Source: Streptomyces sp. F63
GTDB lineage: Bacteria; Actinomycetota; Actinomycetes; Streptomycetales; Streptomycetaceae
Length of the DNA: 56,149 nt
Direction of reading: 5' to 3'
Assembly: GCF_018070345.1 (NCBI RefSeq)
Contig: NZ_JAGPXX010000038.1
Location: forward strand, 1-56,149
Position 1 is the stretch's first letter. Each line of letters starts with the position of its first letter. Position numbers and translations under genes: made by a program. The notes under the pieces were generated by a model. The model was not told where the DNA came from and searched no databases. It saw nothing but the letters and a program-made list of their open reading frames with translations. Of the stretch, positions 42,289 to 50,967 are shown piece by piece.

Positions 42289-43424
42289 GCCCGGCCTCCC
42301 CGTACCACCTGTGCGTACCGTTCGTAACGCTCCTGCCGCTCCACCCGGCGCCGGTTGGCGCGGCGGAAGCGGCGGGCCACCAGCCGCGCCAGGTCCGCGG
42401 CCCCCACCAGACCGGCCTCGTTGCCGAGCTGTGCCTTGCTGATCGTCGCCTCCGGGCGGTAACCGCGCCCGGTGAGCTGGCGGCGGAAGGCGTCGCGGGC
42501 GGGGCCGATCAGCAGGTCGTCGGCCGCGCTCACCCCGCCGCCGACGACGAAGCAGGCCGGGTCCAGGGCCGCCGCCAGATTGGCGATGCCGACGCCCAGC
42601 CACTGGCCGATGTCCTGGAGCAGCTCGACGCACATGGCGTCGCCCTCGCGGGCCAGCTCGGTGATGAGGGGCCCGGTGATCTCGGCGATGTTGCCGCCGA
42701 CCCGGTCGATGATGTTGTACGCCACCGGGGAGTCGGCGACGGCCAGCTCGCGGGCCTCCCGGACCAGGGCGTTCCCCGAGCTGTACTGCTCCCAGCAGCC
42801 CCGGTTGCCGCAGGGGCAGCGGTGCCCGCCGGGCACCACCTGCATATGGCCGAACTCCCCCGCGACCCCGTACGCGCCCCGTTTGACCTGGCCCTCCTCC
42901 AGGATGGCGCCGCCGATCCCGGTCCCCAGGGTGATCATGACGAGGTGGTCCGTGCCGCGCCCGGCGCCGAAGCGCCACTCGCCCCAGGCAGCGGTGTTGG
43001 CGTCGTTGTCGATCATGACGGGGACGGCGAGCCGGGCGGTCAGGGCGTCCCGGATGGGCTCGTTCCGCCAGGCCAGGTGAGGGGCGAAGAGCACCCGGGA
43101 GCGGTCGGCGTCGACCCAGCCGGCCGCGCCGATGCCCACGGCGTGGACGTCGTGCCGGTCCGAGAGGTCCAGGACCAGCTCGACGATGGTGTTCTCGACG
43201 ACCTTGGGGCTCTTGGACTTGTCCGGTGTCTCGGTGCGGATCTTCTCCAGGATGTTGCCGTCCGCGTCCACGACCCCGGCGGCGACCTTGGTCCCGCCGA
43301 TGTCGATGCCGACGGTGGGGACGCGCGGCGCGGTGAGGTGCGAGCGCCGCTCGCGCGTCCCCACGGTCCGCAGGACGGTGGCCCGGGCCGGTCCCCGGTG
43401 GGTCAGCTCGCGGTAGGTGCTCAT
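42285..43424 (-). CDS. ROK family glucokinase-like sugar kinase
   Basis: ROK-family kinase of 379 aa. After an N-terminal extension of about 35 residues come the ATP motif VGIDIGGTKVAAGVVD, the active-site MIDNDANTAAWGEW, TLGTGIGGAI, and the zinc signature GHRCPCGNRGCWEQYSSG. There is no N-terminal helix-turn-helix, so it is an enzyme rather than a ROK repressor. It is close to GlkA of Streptomyces in motif content but longer. It is probably a glucose or related hexose kinase, consistent with the sugar ABC transporter just upstream on the same strand. It overlaps the membrane protein gene downstream. Confidence 0.9.
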   Translation of the reverse strand: MSTYRELTHRGPARATVLRTVGTRERRSHLTAPRVPTVGIDIGGTKVAAGVVDADGNILEKIRTETPDKSKSPKVVENTIVELVLDLSDRHDVHAVGIGAAGWVDADRSRVLFAPHLAWRNEPIRDALTARLAVPVMIDNDANTAAWGEWRFGAGRGTDHLVMITLGTGIGGAILEEGQVKRGAYGVAGEFGHMQVVPGGHRCPCGNRGCWEQYSSGNALVREARELAVADSPVAYNIIDRVGGNIAEITGPLITELAREGDAMCVELLQDIGQWLGVGIANLAAALDPACFVVGGGVSAADDLLIGPARDAFRRQLTGRGYRPEATISKAQLGNEAGLVGAADLARLVARRFRRANRRRVERQERYERYAQVVRGGRA

Positions 43425-43619
43425 CGGCTCACAAGGTCGTCGGGGGTGGTCGCGGGCCCGGTCCGCGGACGGCACGGGCGCCGCCGGTCGGCGATGGTCG
43501 GTCGCCCGAGGGACGATTGTGCCTCAGACGGGGCGGACGGTGCACAGTGGTGGACATCCGGGCAGGGACCGGGGCCGCCGGGACGGCGCCGGCCCGTCAC
43601 GCCGCCCCGCCCCGCCCCG

Positions 43620-44552
43620 TCACGCCGTGGCGGGGCCGGGCCGCCCGGGCGGCGTCAGGTCCGGTGCCGCGCCGCGTTCCAGTTCGTGGCTGAGCTGCTC
43701 CAGCTCCGAGCCGCCCGCCATCTGCCGGGTGAGTTCGTCCAGCCCGATGGCGTCCCGGGGGTGGCTGCCGGCCATCGCGCCCCGCTTGAGCAGGACGAAC
43801 CGGTCACCGACGAGGTACGCGTGGTGCGGGTTGTGGGTGATCAGGACGACACCGAGACCGGTGTCCCGGGCGGCCGCGACGTACTTGAGCACCACCCCGG
43901 ACTGCTTGACGCCGAGGGCGGCCGTGGGCTCGTCCAGGACGAGGACCTTGGCTCCGAAGTGGATGGCGCGGGCGATGGCCACGCACTGCCGCTCGCCCCC
44001 GGAGAGGGTCCCGATGGGCTGGTCGACGTCGCGCAGGTCGATCCCCATGCGCAGCAGCTCGCGGCGCGTGGTCGCACGCATCGTGGCGACGTCGAGCCGC
44101 TTGAACGGGCCCCTGCCGACGGTCGGCTCCGAGCCGAGGAAGAAATTGCGCCAGACCGGCATCAGCGGGACCACCGCCAGGTCCTGGTAGACCGTGGCGA
44201 TCCCCAGGTCGAGGGCCTCCCGGGGGGAGGACAGCCGGCGTTCCGCGCCGTCGACCGCGAAGGTTCCGCCGTCGTGCCGGTGCAGCCCTGAAATGATCTT
44301 GATCAGGGTCGATTTGCCCGCCCCGTTGTCGCCCAGAACGCAGGTGATCTCCCCCGCGTGCACCTCCAGGCTGACATCCTGCAGGGCCCGGATGCTGCCG
44401 TAGAACTTGCTGACGCCGCGCAGGGCGACGAGAGGTGCGCCGGCCGCGGCCCGCGCCTCCTTCGGGCCGTCACCCGCCTCCCGGCCACTGCCGGCCGTGC
44501 CGGTTGTGCCGGTCGTGCCGGCGGTGTCGGCCGTGCCGGTCGTGTCCGTCAT
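43620..44552 (-). CDS. Sugar ABC transporter ATP-binding protein (single NBD)
   Basis: ABC ATPase of 310 aa. The N-terminus is a Thr/Gly-rich low-complexity segment, then LRGVSKFYGSIRALQDVSLE, Walker A GDNGAGKST, Q-loop VYQDLAVVPLM, signature LSGGERQ, Walker B VLVLDEPTAAL and switch His (ITHNPHHAY). One nucleotide-binding domain, as in FrcA-type transporters, rather than the tandem RbsA arrangement. ATG 44552 overlaps the permease stop by 4 nt (ATGA). It energises import of a monosaccharide or polyol; the sugar cannot be read from sequence. Confidence 0.93.
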   Translation of the reverse strand: MTDTTGTADTAGTTGTTGTAGSGREAGDGPKEARAAAGAPLVALRGVSKFYGSIRALQDVSLEVHAGEITCVLGDNGAGKSTLIKIISGLHRHDGGTFAVDGAERRLSSPREALDLGIATVYQDLAVVPLMPVWRNFFLGSEPTVGRGPFKRLDVATMRATTRRELLRMGIDLRDVDQPIGTLSGGERQCVAIARAIHFGAKVLVLDEPTAALGVKQSGVVLKYVAAARDTGLGVVLITHNPHHAYLVGDRFVLLKRGAMAGSHPRDAIGLDELTRQMAGGSELEQLSHELERGAAPDLTPPGRPGPATA

Positions 44553-45616
44553 TTGCTCGCCTCCGCCCGCTTGCGGACCCATGCGTTGAGGAGCGTGGCC
44601 AGCAGCAGCATCGCCCCGAGGAAGAACTTGAACCAGTCGGCCTCCCACTGCGCGTACACGATGCCCCTGCTGGTCATGCCGAAGATCAGCGCACCGATCG
44701 CCGAACCGATCGCCGAGCCGTAGCCGCCGGTCATCAGGCAGCCGCCGATGACGGCGGCGATGATGTAGAGGAACTCGTTGCCGACGCCCTCGCCGGACTG
44801 CACCGCGTCATAGCGGAACAGCAGATGCTGCCCGGAGACCCAGGCGGCGAAGGCCACTCCCATGTAGAGGCCGATCTTCGTGCGGTTGACGGGGACGCCG
44901 ACCGCCCGGGCCGCGTCCGCGCCGCCGCCCGCCGCGAAGATCCAGTTGCCGGCGCGGGTGCGCAGCAGGATCCAGGTGGCCAGCGCGACCAGGGCGAGCC
45001 ACCACAGGACGGTGGCCTCCAGCCGCACACCGCCCAGCCGGAGGTGCGAGGCGAAGAGGGCGCGGGCCGACGCGAAGCCCTCCATGTCGCCGATGGTGTC
45101 GGTGGAGACCCCGCCGCTGATCAGCTTGGTGAAGCCGAGGTTCAGGCCGGTCAGCATGAGGAAGGTGCCGAGCGTGATGATGAAGCTCGGCAGCTTCGTC
45201 CGCACCAGCATCACGCCGTTGAAGAAGCCGATGGCCAGGGTCGTCAGGAGGGACACCCCGACGCCCACCCAGACGTTCGCCGACAACTGGTAGCTGAGCA
45301 TTGAGGAGACCAGCGCGGAGGACGTCACCATGACGCCCGTCGACAGGTCGAACTCGCCGCCGATCATCAGCAGCGCCACCGGGACGGCCATGATGCCGAT
45401 GGCCGACGAGGCGTAGAGCACGGTGCCCAGGCCGGCGGGGGTCAGGAAGCTGTCGGCCGCGAACGCGAAGAACACGAGGACCGCGACCGCGCCGACCACG
45501 GCACCGAGCTCGGGCCGGCCGAGCAGCCTGCGCGGCAGGGACCGGCGCGCCAGGCGCTCGTCGGCCTTCGCCGGGGGTGGGGACGCGGGAGGCGCGGCCG
45601 TGGCCGGCGCGCTCAC
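44549..45616 (-). CDS. Sugar ABC transporter permease (BPD_transp_2 / RbsC-like)
   Basis: Membrane permease of 355 aa with an Ala/Pro-rich cytoplasmic start and about nine to ten hydrophobic helices (AVVGAVAVLVFFAFAADSFL, ALLMIGGEFDLSTGVMV, ITLGTFLMLTGLNL, FLYIIAAVIGGCLMTGGYGS). GGEFDLSTG and the GG-x2-MTGGYGS block are typical of the ribose/xylose/fructose permease family. GTG 45616 overlaps the binding-protein stop, and its own stop overlaps the ATPase start: tight translational coupling. Confidence 0.92.
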   Translation of the reverse strand: MSAPATAAPPASPPPAKADERLARRSLPRRLLGRPELGAVVGAVAVLVFFAFAADSFLTPAGLGTVLYASSAIGIMAVPVALLMIGGEFDLSTGVMVTSSALVSSMLSYQLSANVWVGVGVSLLTTLAIGFFNGVMLVRTKLPSFIITLGTFLMLTGLNLGFTKLISGGVSTDTIGDMEGFASARALFASHLRLGGVRLEATVLWWLALVALATWILLRTRAGNWIFAAGGGADAARAVGVPVNRTKIGLYMGVAFAAWVSGQHLLFRYDAVQSGEGVGNEFLYIIAAVIGGCLMTGGYGSAIGSAIGALIFGMTSRGIVYAQWEADWFKFFLGAMLLLATLLNAWVRKRAEASK

Positions 45617-46623
45617 CGCGTCTTCCGCTCGATGTACGACCTGAGCTTGCCGGCGTCCTTCCGGTGGATGATCTGCGGTCCGGTGAGCACGGGCTTGCCG
45701 CCCCCGAGGACGTCGGCGTTGTACCGGTACAGCCAGAGCAGGTCCACGGCCTGGTAGCCCTGGAGGTAGGGCTGCTGGTCGACGGCGAAGCCGAGTTCCT
45801 TCTTCTCCAGACCGCTCAGGACCGCGGGGTTGAGGTCGAAGGTGTTGATCTCCGCTTCGCTGCCGGCGCTCTCCTTGGCCTTCACGGCCGTGGCGGCGAA
45901 GGGCGCTCCGAGGGTGAGGACGGTGTCCAAGGACCGGTCGGACTGGAGCTCGGCCTCGATGGCGGACTGCACCTCGGGCATGTTGGTGCCCTCGACGTAG
46001 AGGTTCTCCATCGTGCCGTCGAAGGTGGCGCGGGCGCCGTCGCAGCGCTCCTCGTGGCCGACGTTGCCCTGCTCGTGCAGGACGCAGATGGCCTTCTTCT
46101 TCCCGCGCTTGTTGAGCTCCTCGCCGACGGCCTCGCCGGCGATGGTCTCGTCCTGGCCGATGTGGGTGAGGGCGCCGAACTTCGCGGAGTCGGCCGAGCC
46201 GGAGTTCACGGTGATGACGGGGATGCCCGCCTTGACGGCCTTGGCGACCACGTCCTTCATGGCCTGCGGCTTGGCGAGGGTGACGATGAGCCCGTCGACC
46301 TTCTGGTCGATCATGGACTGGACGAGTTCGGCCTGCTGCTGGCCCTCGTCATGACGCGCGTAGAGGAACCTGACGTTGTCCTTGGCCGCGGCCTTCTCGG
46401 CGCCCGTCTTCACGATGTCCCAGAAGGTGTCGCCGTCACCGGAGTGGGTCACCATGGCGAAGGTCCACCGCGGGGTACCCGCCGCGGACCGCCCCCCGGC
46501 CTCGTCCCCGGACCGCTCCTCGGCCTGCTTGCCGCCCGTGCTGCTGCACCCCGCCAGGGTCGTGCCGAGCACGGCCGCCAGCACCGCACCCGCTATCCGT
46601 ACGCCTCTGTGAGCCCTTGCCAC
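45613..46623 (-). CDS. Sugar ABC transporter substrate-binding lipoprotein
   Basis: Periplasmic-binding-protein-like lipoprotein of 336 aa. The signal peptide ends in a lipobox (TTLAGC, Cys26). The mature fold is Peripla_BP_4 (RbsB-like): WTFAMVTHSGDGDTFWDIVK, DGLIVTLAKPQAM, IPVITVNSGSADS, GAPFAATAVKA, FAVDQQPYLQGYQAVDL. It captures the sugar outside the membrane for the permease. GTG 46623 has AGAGAGG upstream. It is the first gene of the transporter operon and is preceded by a well-formed promoter and a GntR-like operator. Confidence 0.93.
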   Translation of the reverse strand: MARAHRGVRIAGAVLAAVLGTTLAGCSSTGGKQAEERSGDEAGGRSAAGTPRWTFAMVTHSGDGDTFWDIVKTGAEKAAAKDNVRFLYARHDEGQQQAELVQSMIDQKVDGLIVTLAKPQAMKDVVAKAVKAGIPVITVNSGSADSAKFGALTHIGQDETIAGEAVGEELNKRGKKKAICVLHEQGNVGHEERCDGARATFDGTMENLYVEGTNMPEVQSAIEAELQSDRSLDTVLTLGAPFAATAVKAKESAGSEAEINTFDLNPAVLSGLEKKELGFAVDQQPYLQGYQAVDLLWLYRYNADVLGGGKPVLTGPQIIHRKDAGKLRSYIERKTR

Positions 46624-46869
46624 GGTGTCATACCTCTCTCGCTGTCCGTATCCGGCGGTACGCGGCCACCGGCTGCGGCGCCCACCGCTCCCGGCCCGTC
46701 CCGGTGCTGCCCGTCCGGCGGGCCGGTCAAGTATCCGTCACCGCCGGCCGCGCCGTCCCCCGCAGGTCCTTCCCCGGGTCCGGCGGACCCAGCCGGAAGC
46801 CGGGGACACGGTTCGGCCACAGCCCAACGGACCGGGTGACAGGCGGAGTTGCCCCGGAGGACTGAGGGA

Positions 46870-46914
46870 GTTGTAGCGGCGCGGGCACACGGCGTCAAGA
46901 CTTTGTCCGTACAT
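46870..46914 (-). promoter_or_regulatory. Promoter of the sugar ABC operon with imperfect GntR operator
   Basis: On the minus strand, TTGACG (46893-46898) and TACAAC (46870-46875) are separated by 17 bp. Immediately upstream (46902-46914) is TTTGTCCGTACAT, an imperfect copy of the palindrome ATTGTCCGGACAAT found in front of the gntR gene. A repressor there would block the promoter. This leaves an untranslated leader of about 240 nt. Confidence 0.6.
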
Positions 46915-46920
46915 GGTGGG

Positions 46921-47000
46921 AGAGCGGCTCGGAGCGGCTCGGAGCGGCTCGGAGCGGCTCGGAGCGGCTCGGAGCGGCTCGGAGCGGCTCGGAGCGACTC
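46921..47000. repeat. 10-bp palindromic tandem repeat GGAGCGGCTC, 8 units
   Basis: Six perfect copies (46931-46990) are flanked by one variant on each side. Each unit contains the palindrome GAGC-G-GCTC, so neighbouring units can pair. The array reaches the last base of the gntR coding sequence and fills the space between gntR and the ABC operon promoter. Confidence 0.92.
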
Positions 47001-47796
47001 AGGGCCGTGCGAGCAGCTGGAACTCGAAGGAGTAGCGGGAGGCCCGGTAGACGTGGGAGCCGAACTCGACCGCCCGCCCCGTGTCGTCGTAGGTCGTCCG
47101 CTCCACCGTCAGCAGCGGGGACCCCGCCGGCTCGGTCAGCTCCGCGCCCTCGGCCGCGGTCGCGGCGCGGGCGCCCACGCACTGGCGGGCACTGTGCAGG
47201 GTGATCCCCGCCTCACGCATCAGCCGGTACAGGCCCGTGGACTCCAGCCGGTCGGTGCTGAGTTCCAGCAGGCCCGGCGGCAGGTGGTTGCGGAGCCGGG
47301 CCACGGGTTCGCCGTGCGCCATCCGCAGCCGTTCGACGAGGCGCACGTCCGCCCCCTCGGGAACCCCGAGCGCCGCGGCGACCGCGGCACCCGCCGGTTC
47401 GACGGTGTTGCGCAGCACCCGGGTGGCGGGGCGCCGGCCCGCCGCCTCCAGGTCGTCGTAGAGGCTGCTCAGTTCGGGCGGGCGCCTGACCTTGCTGTGG
47501 ACCACCTGGGTGCCGACCCCGCGGCGGCGCACCAGCAGCCCCTTGTCCACCAGCGACTGGATCGCCTGCCGGACGGTGGGGCGGGACAGGCCGAGCCGCG
47601 CGGCCAGCTCGATCTCGTTGCCGAGCAGGCTGCCGGGGGCGAGGCCGCCCTGTTCGATCGCCGCCTCCAGCTGCCGGGCGAGCTGGAAGTAGAGCGGTAC
47701 GGGACTGCCGCGGTCGACGCCGAGCCGGAGGGAGGACGCCGCCCCGGCCCGTTCCCCGGCGCGCCCCCCGGCCCGCCCTGTGTCACGCTTCACCAC
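46999..47796 (-). CDS. GntR/HutC-family transcriptional regulator
   Basis: Regulator of 265 aa. The N-terminal winged helix is LYFQLARQLEAAIEQGGLAP, LGLSRPTVRQAIQSLVDKGL, RRRGVGTQVV; the C-terminal UTRA effector domain is VRLVERLRMAHGEPVARLRN to VEFGSHVYRASRYSFEFQLL. It lies directly upstream of the sugar ABC operon on the same strand, and a perfect palindrome in front of it suggests autoregulation. GTG 47796 or 47793 are the possible starts. The likely effector is a sugar or sugar phosphate linked to the transporter. Confidence 0.9.
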   Translation of the reverse strand: MVKRDTGRAGGRAGERAGAASSLRLGVDRGSPVPLYFQLARQLEAAIEQGGLAPGSLLGNEIELAARLGLSRPTVRQAIQSLVDKGLLVRRRGVGTQVVHSKVRRPPELSSLYDDLEAAGRRPATRVLRNTVEPAGAAVAAALGVPEGADVRLVERLRMAHGEPVARLRNHLPPGLLELSTDRLESTGLYRLMREAGITLHSARQCVGARAATAAEGAELTEPAGSPLLTVERTTYDDTGRAVEFGSHVYRASRYSFEFQLLARP

Positions 47797-47846
47797 GAGG
47801 GGGAGGGTAGCCCTCCAGGCCGGGCCGGGGACAGCGATCCGGTCAG

Positions 47847-47860
47847 ATTGTCCGGACAAT
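47847..47860. promoter_or_regulatory. GntR operator upstream of gntR
   Basis: ATTGTCCGGACAAT is a perfect 14-bp palindrome about 50 bp before the gntR start. It fits the GT-N(4)-AC core known for GntR/HutC operators. A related site lies at the ABC operon promoter. Confidence 0.65.
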
Positions 47861-47993
47861 ATGGCTCGCCCGCTCCGCCGGGAGCCGTTGCCGTGGGCGA
47901 CACGGGGATCGCGGGCTCCACGGTGCGTCCCCGACGTTTCCCGGACGTCCTGGACGTCCCGGACGTCATGCTCCGCCGTGCCGCGGGCGGCCC

Positions 47994-49337
47994 TCAGCCG
48001 AGCCGCACGGGCAGCCGGCGGAGACCGCGGATCAGCAGTCCCGGAACCCAGGGAAGGTCCGAGGCGGGCAGATCCGGGTCGAGGTCGAGTGCCAGGCCCG
48101 GGAAGCGTTCGAGCAGCCCGCGGAGCGCGATCTGCCCCTCCATCCGGGCCAGCGGCGCGCCGAGGCAGTAGTGGATGCCGTGCCCGAAGGCGAGATGCCC
48201 GCCCGCCCGGCGGCCGGGGTCGAACCGGTCCGCGTCCGGGAAGTGGGCCGGGTCGCGGTCCGCCGAGGCGAGGGAGACGATGACCACCTCGCCGGCGGGG
48301 ACGGTCACCCCGCCGACCTCGACCGGCTCCCGGGCGAAGCGGAAGGTGGCGTTCTTCACCGGCCCGTCCCAGCGGAGCGTCTCCTCCACCGCCTGCTCGG
48401 TCAGCGAGAGGTCGGCCCGCAACTCGGCGAGGCGGTCGGGGTGGCGGAGCAGCGCGTGCACAGCGTTCGTGATCAGGTTGACGGTCGTCTCGTGGCCGGC
48501 GACGAGCAGCAGGAACGCCATGCCGACGAGTTCGTCCCGGGACAGCCGGTCACCGTCCTCGTCGGTGGTGCGGATCAGACCGCTGAGGAGGTCGTCCCCC
48601 GGGTGGCGCCGCTTCTCCCCGATCAGCCCGGCGAGGTACTCGGCCATGGCGTGCACCGCGGCGTTCTCCGCGCTGGGGCTGGTCCGGGAGACCAGTTCGT
48701 TGCTCCAGGCGCGGAACGCCGCACGGTCGAGAGCCGGCACTCCGAGCAGTTCGCAGATGACCGACATGGGCAGCGGGAAGGCCAGCGCCTCGACGAGGTC
48801 CACCCGCCCGCCCGGCGCGGCCGTCATCGCGTCGAGCAGTTCGCCGGTGATCTCCTCCACCCGCGGGCGCAGGGACTCCACCCGGCGCATCGTGAACTCG
48901 CGTGCGACGAGCCGGCGCAGCCGCGTGTGGTCCGGCGGGTCGGACCCCAGCATGTTGGCGTTGATCGGGGAGTCGGTGAACTCCATGCCCGGCGCGTGAC
49001 TCCGGTTCTTGCTGAACCTCGGGTCGGCCAGCGCGGCACGGGCCTCGTCATGGCCGACGATCAGCCAGGCCGTGCTCCGCTCGTCGAGACGCACCTTGTG
49101 GGCCGCGCCCCGGGCCCGGAGCTCCGCGTAGACGGAGTAGGGGTCCGCGGTGAAGCGGTCGCCGCAGGCGGTGAGATCGACGACCGGGGCATCCGGCGGG
49201 CCCGCCGCGCCCGGCGTCACGGGCGCCTCCGGCCTCTCCGGCGTCTCCGGTGCGTCCGCCCGCGGGTGGTGCGGCCCGGGCCCGGACGCTCCCCCGCGTA
49301 CTGGTTCCGCTAACCGCGTATCGGTCTGCTCCGCCAT
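47994..49337 (-). CDS. Cytochrome P450 (CYP107-like)
   Basis: Bacterial class I P450 of 447 aa. After a Pro-rich, disordered N-terminus of about 50 residues come the I-helix LLLVAGHETTVNLITNAVHA, the K-helix EETLRW (ExxR) and the heme loop FGHGIHYCLGAPLAR with ligand Cys391. The C-helix region reads SDPPDHTRLRRLVAREFT. All key residues are intact. No ferredoxin or ferredoxin reductase is adjacent, and no biosynthetic cluster surrounds it, so the substrate is unknown. The ATG at 49337 has GAGGAG 6-7 nt upstream. Confidence 0.93.
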   Translation of the reverse strand: MAEQTDTRLAEPVRGGASGPGPHHPRADAPETPERPEAPVTPGAAGPPDAPVVDLTACGDRFTADPYSVYAELRARGAAHKVRLDERSTAWLIVGHDEARAALADPRFSKNRSHAPGMEFTDSPINANMLGSDPPDHTRLRRLVAREFTMRRVESLRPRVEEITGELLDAMTAAPGGRVDLVEALAFPLPMSVICELLGVPALDRAAFRAWSNELVSRTSPSAENAAVHAMAEYLAGLIGEKRRHPGDDLLSGLIRTTDEDGDRLSRDELVGMAFLLLVAGHETTVNLITNAVHALLRHPDRLAELRADLSLTEQAVEETLRWDGPVKNATFRFAREPVEVGGVTVPAGEVVIVSLASADRDPAHFPDADRFDPGRRAGGHLAFGHGIHYCLGAPLARMEGQIALRGLLERFPGLALDLDPDLPASDLPWVPGLLIRGLRRLPVRLG

Positions 49338-49732
49338 CTGCCGCTCCTCTGGGTGCTGTTCGTCCGGCCGCGGTCCCGGCCGGCTGTCCGTGACCGCCTC
49401 TGCGGCGTGGTCCCGTTCGTGCCCCGGCCGCGTTCGCACGACCACGTGACGTGACCGTGCCCGCGCGCGTGCCCGCGTCCACACCCGGACGCGGGGCCGC
49501 CGTGGGCCCGGGTACCGGAAGCCTACGGGCCGCACCGCCGGCCGGGCGTCGGCCCGGCGGGGGAGCGTGCGTCCACCGGTCCTCCCCCGGCAGTACGGCC
49601 GGTACGGCGGGTGCGGTAGGAGGGCGGGCCCCGGCACACGGCGGGGCCGTCGCGGGCGGCCCGTCCGGGGACGGCCGGGGCCGGTGGGCCGCCCCGGTGG
49701 TGCCCCCGGGCCGGAACTGCGACGCTGGCTCC
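49338..49732. other. Divergent intergenic region
   Basis: No gene is supported between the P450 and the SRPBCC protein. The frames are low-complexity. GACGCT at 49721-49726, 6 nt before the ATG at 49733, is a possible -10. Confidence 0.4.
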
Positions 49733-50413
49733 ATGAACGGACACCGGCCCGGGACCCGGCGGCTCCTCACCTGCGCCGTTCCCGTCGCGGCGGGAGCCGT
49801 CCACGGCGCCGTCGTACGACCGCGGCTGCTGAACTGGGGCGCGACCCCCGAGGAGGCCGCCCGCCCCTGCCCCGGGGACGAACTCGTCCCCGATCCCGAC
49901 GGCTCGTCGACCATGGCCACGACCCTGCCGGCACCGCCCGCGGAGGTCTGGCCCTGGCTGGTGCAGATGGGCTGTGACCGCGGCGGCTGGTACAGCTGGG
50001 ACCGGCTGGACAACGGCGGGCGGCCGAGCGCGGAACGCATCGTCCCCGAGTGGCAGCGCCTGGAGGAGGGGCAGCGCCTGGCCTCGGTGCCGAGCGGCCG
50101 CTCCTGGTTCACCGTCGCGGTGCTGGTGCCGGAGAGGACGCTGGTCCTGCGCGCCCAGCTGGAGCTGCCGTCCGGACGCCCCTTCGACGCCCGGTACGAA
50201 CCGCTGCCCGCTGTGTACGTCGACGCCGTGTGGGGGTTCCACCTCAGCCCGGCGCCCGGTGACCGGACCCGGATGGTGGTCCGCACGCGCGGCCGCGGCC
50301 GCCCGCGGGCGCTCTTCCGCGTCATGGACGTGCTGTACAACGAGCCGGCCCATCTCATCATGCAGACCCGCCAGTTCCGGAATCTGCGCAGCCGCACCGG
50401 CGGGGCGGCCTGA
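49733..50413 (+). CDS. SRPBCC-superfamily protein, hypothetical
   Basis: Protein of 226 aa. A weak N-terminal hydrophobic segment (LLTCAVPVAAGAVHGAVV) is followed by WGATPEEAARPCPGDELVPD and the helix-grip (START/Bet v1-like) region: LPAPPAEVWPWLVQMGCDRG, GWYSWDRLDNGGRPSAERIV, VWGFHLSPAPGDRTRMVVRT. The pattern is common in actinobacteria. It probably binds a lipid-like ligand, but no function is known. No operon partner. Confidence 0.8.
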   Translation: MNGHRPGTRRLLTCAVPVAAGAVHGAVVRPRLLNWGATPEEAARPCPGDELVPDPDGSSTMATTLPAPPAEVWPWLVQMGCDRGGWYSWDRLDNGGRPSAERIVPEWQRLEEGQRLASVPSGRSWFTVAVLVPERTLVLRAQLELPSGRPFDARYEPLPAVYVDAVWGFHLSPAPGDRTRMVVRTRGRGRPRALFRVMDVLYNEPAHLIMQTRQFRNLRSRTGGAA

Positions 50414-50967
50414 GGACGCGCCGGCCGGCTGCCCCGGGCGCCGGGCCCCGCCGTGCGGGTCCCGCCGTGCGGGTCCCGCCCTGCCGGTCCCGCACCATCC
50501 CGCCCCGGCATCCGCCCGCCGGAGGGGAGGGGAGGACGAGACGGCGGCGGGCGGGCCGCGGCGGGCCGGAGTCCCTCCGGATGCGGCAGCCGCCCGTGGG
50601 GGAGGGCGGCCGCCGCCACGTGGGGGGCGCCATGGGGGGATCCGCGCATCCCCAGCCTGACGCGCGTAGAGAGCGCCCTCAAGCACACCCGGCAGATGTT
50701 CGCACGGCATTCACAGGACCCGCACGAAGATCACCTCACGGTCCCTTCCGCGAGCGGCCGCCGCCGACCGCCCGCCGACCGCCCGTTCGCACCACCCGCC
50801 GACCACCCGCCGACCACCCGCCGGGATGCCGTCCCGCGGCAGCCGCGGCCGCTCACGGAAGGCTCCGTGAGACGGCCCGGTAGGCTGCTGGCACCGGTCC
50901 GCCGCCCCTTCTCACCGCTGTAACGACCCGTAACGGCGACCGGCCCCACCGCCCGAAAGGATGCGAC
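50414..50967. other. Gene-free region with short repeats and allR promoter area
   Basis: No coding sequence is supported. It contains CGGGTCCCGCCGTG-type and CCGACCACCCG-type short repeats. A perfect 8-bp inverted repeat lies at 50852-50871 (CTCACGGA, loop AGGC, TCCGTGAG), followed by TAGGCT at 50881-50886, which could be the -10 of the IclR gene with the hairpin as its operator. Confidence 0.5.

Noticed and set aside
41410..42978. 522-aa frame extending the membrane protein upstream
   Set aside because: The first part is out-of-frame ROK kinase sequence; ATG 42288 overlapping the kinase stop is the natural start.
47994..50413. Natural-product gene cluster around the P450
   Set aside because: The neighbours are transport, regulatory and SRPBCC genes; no synthase or scaffold enzyme is present.
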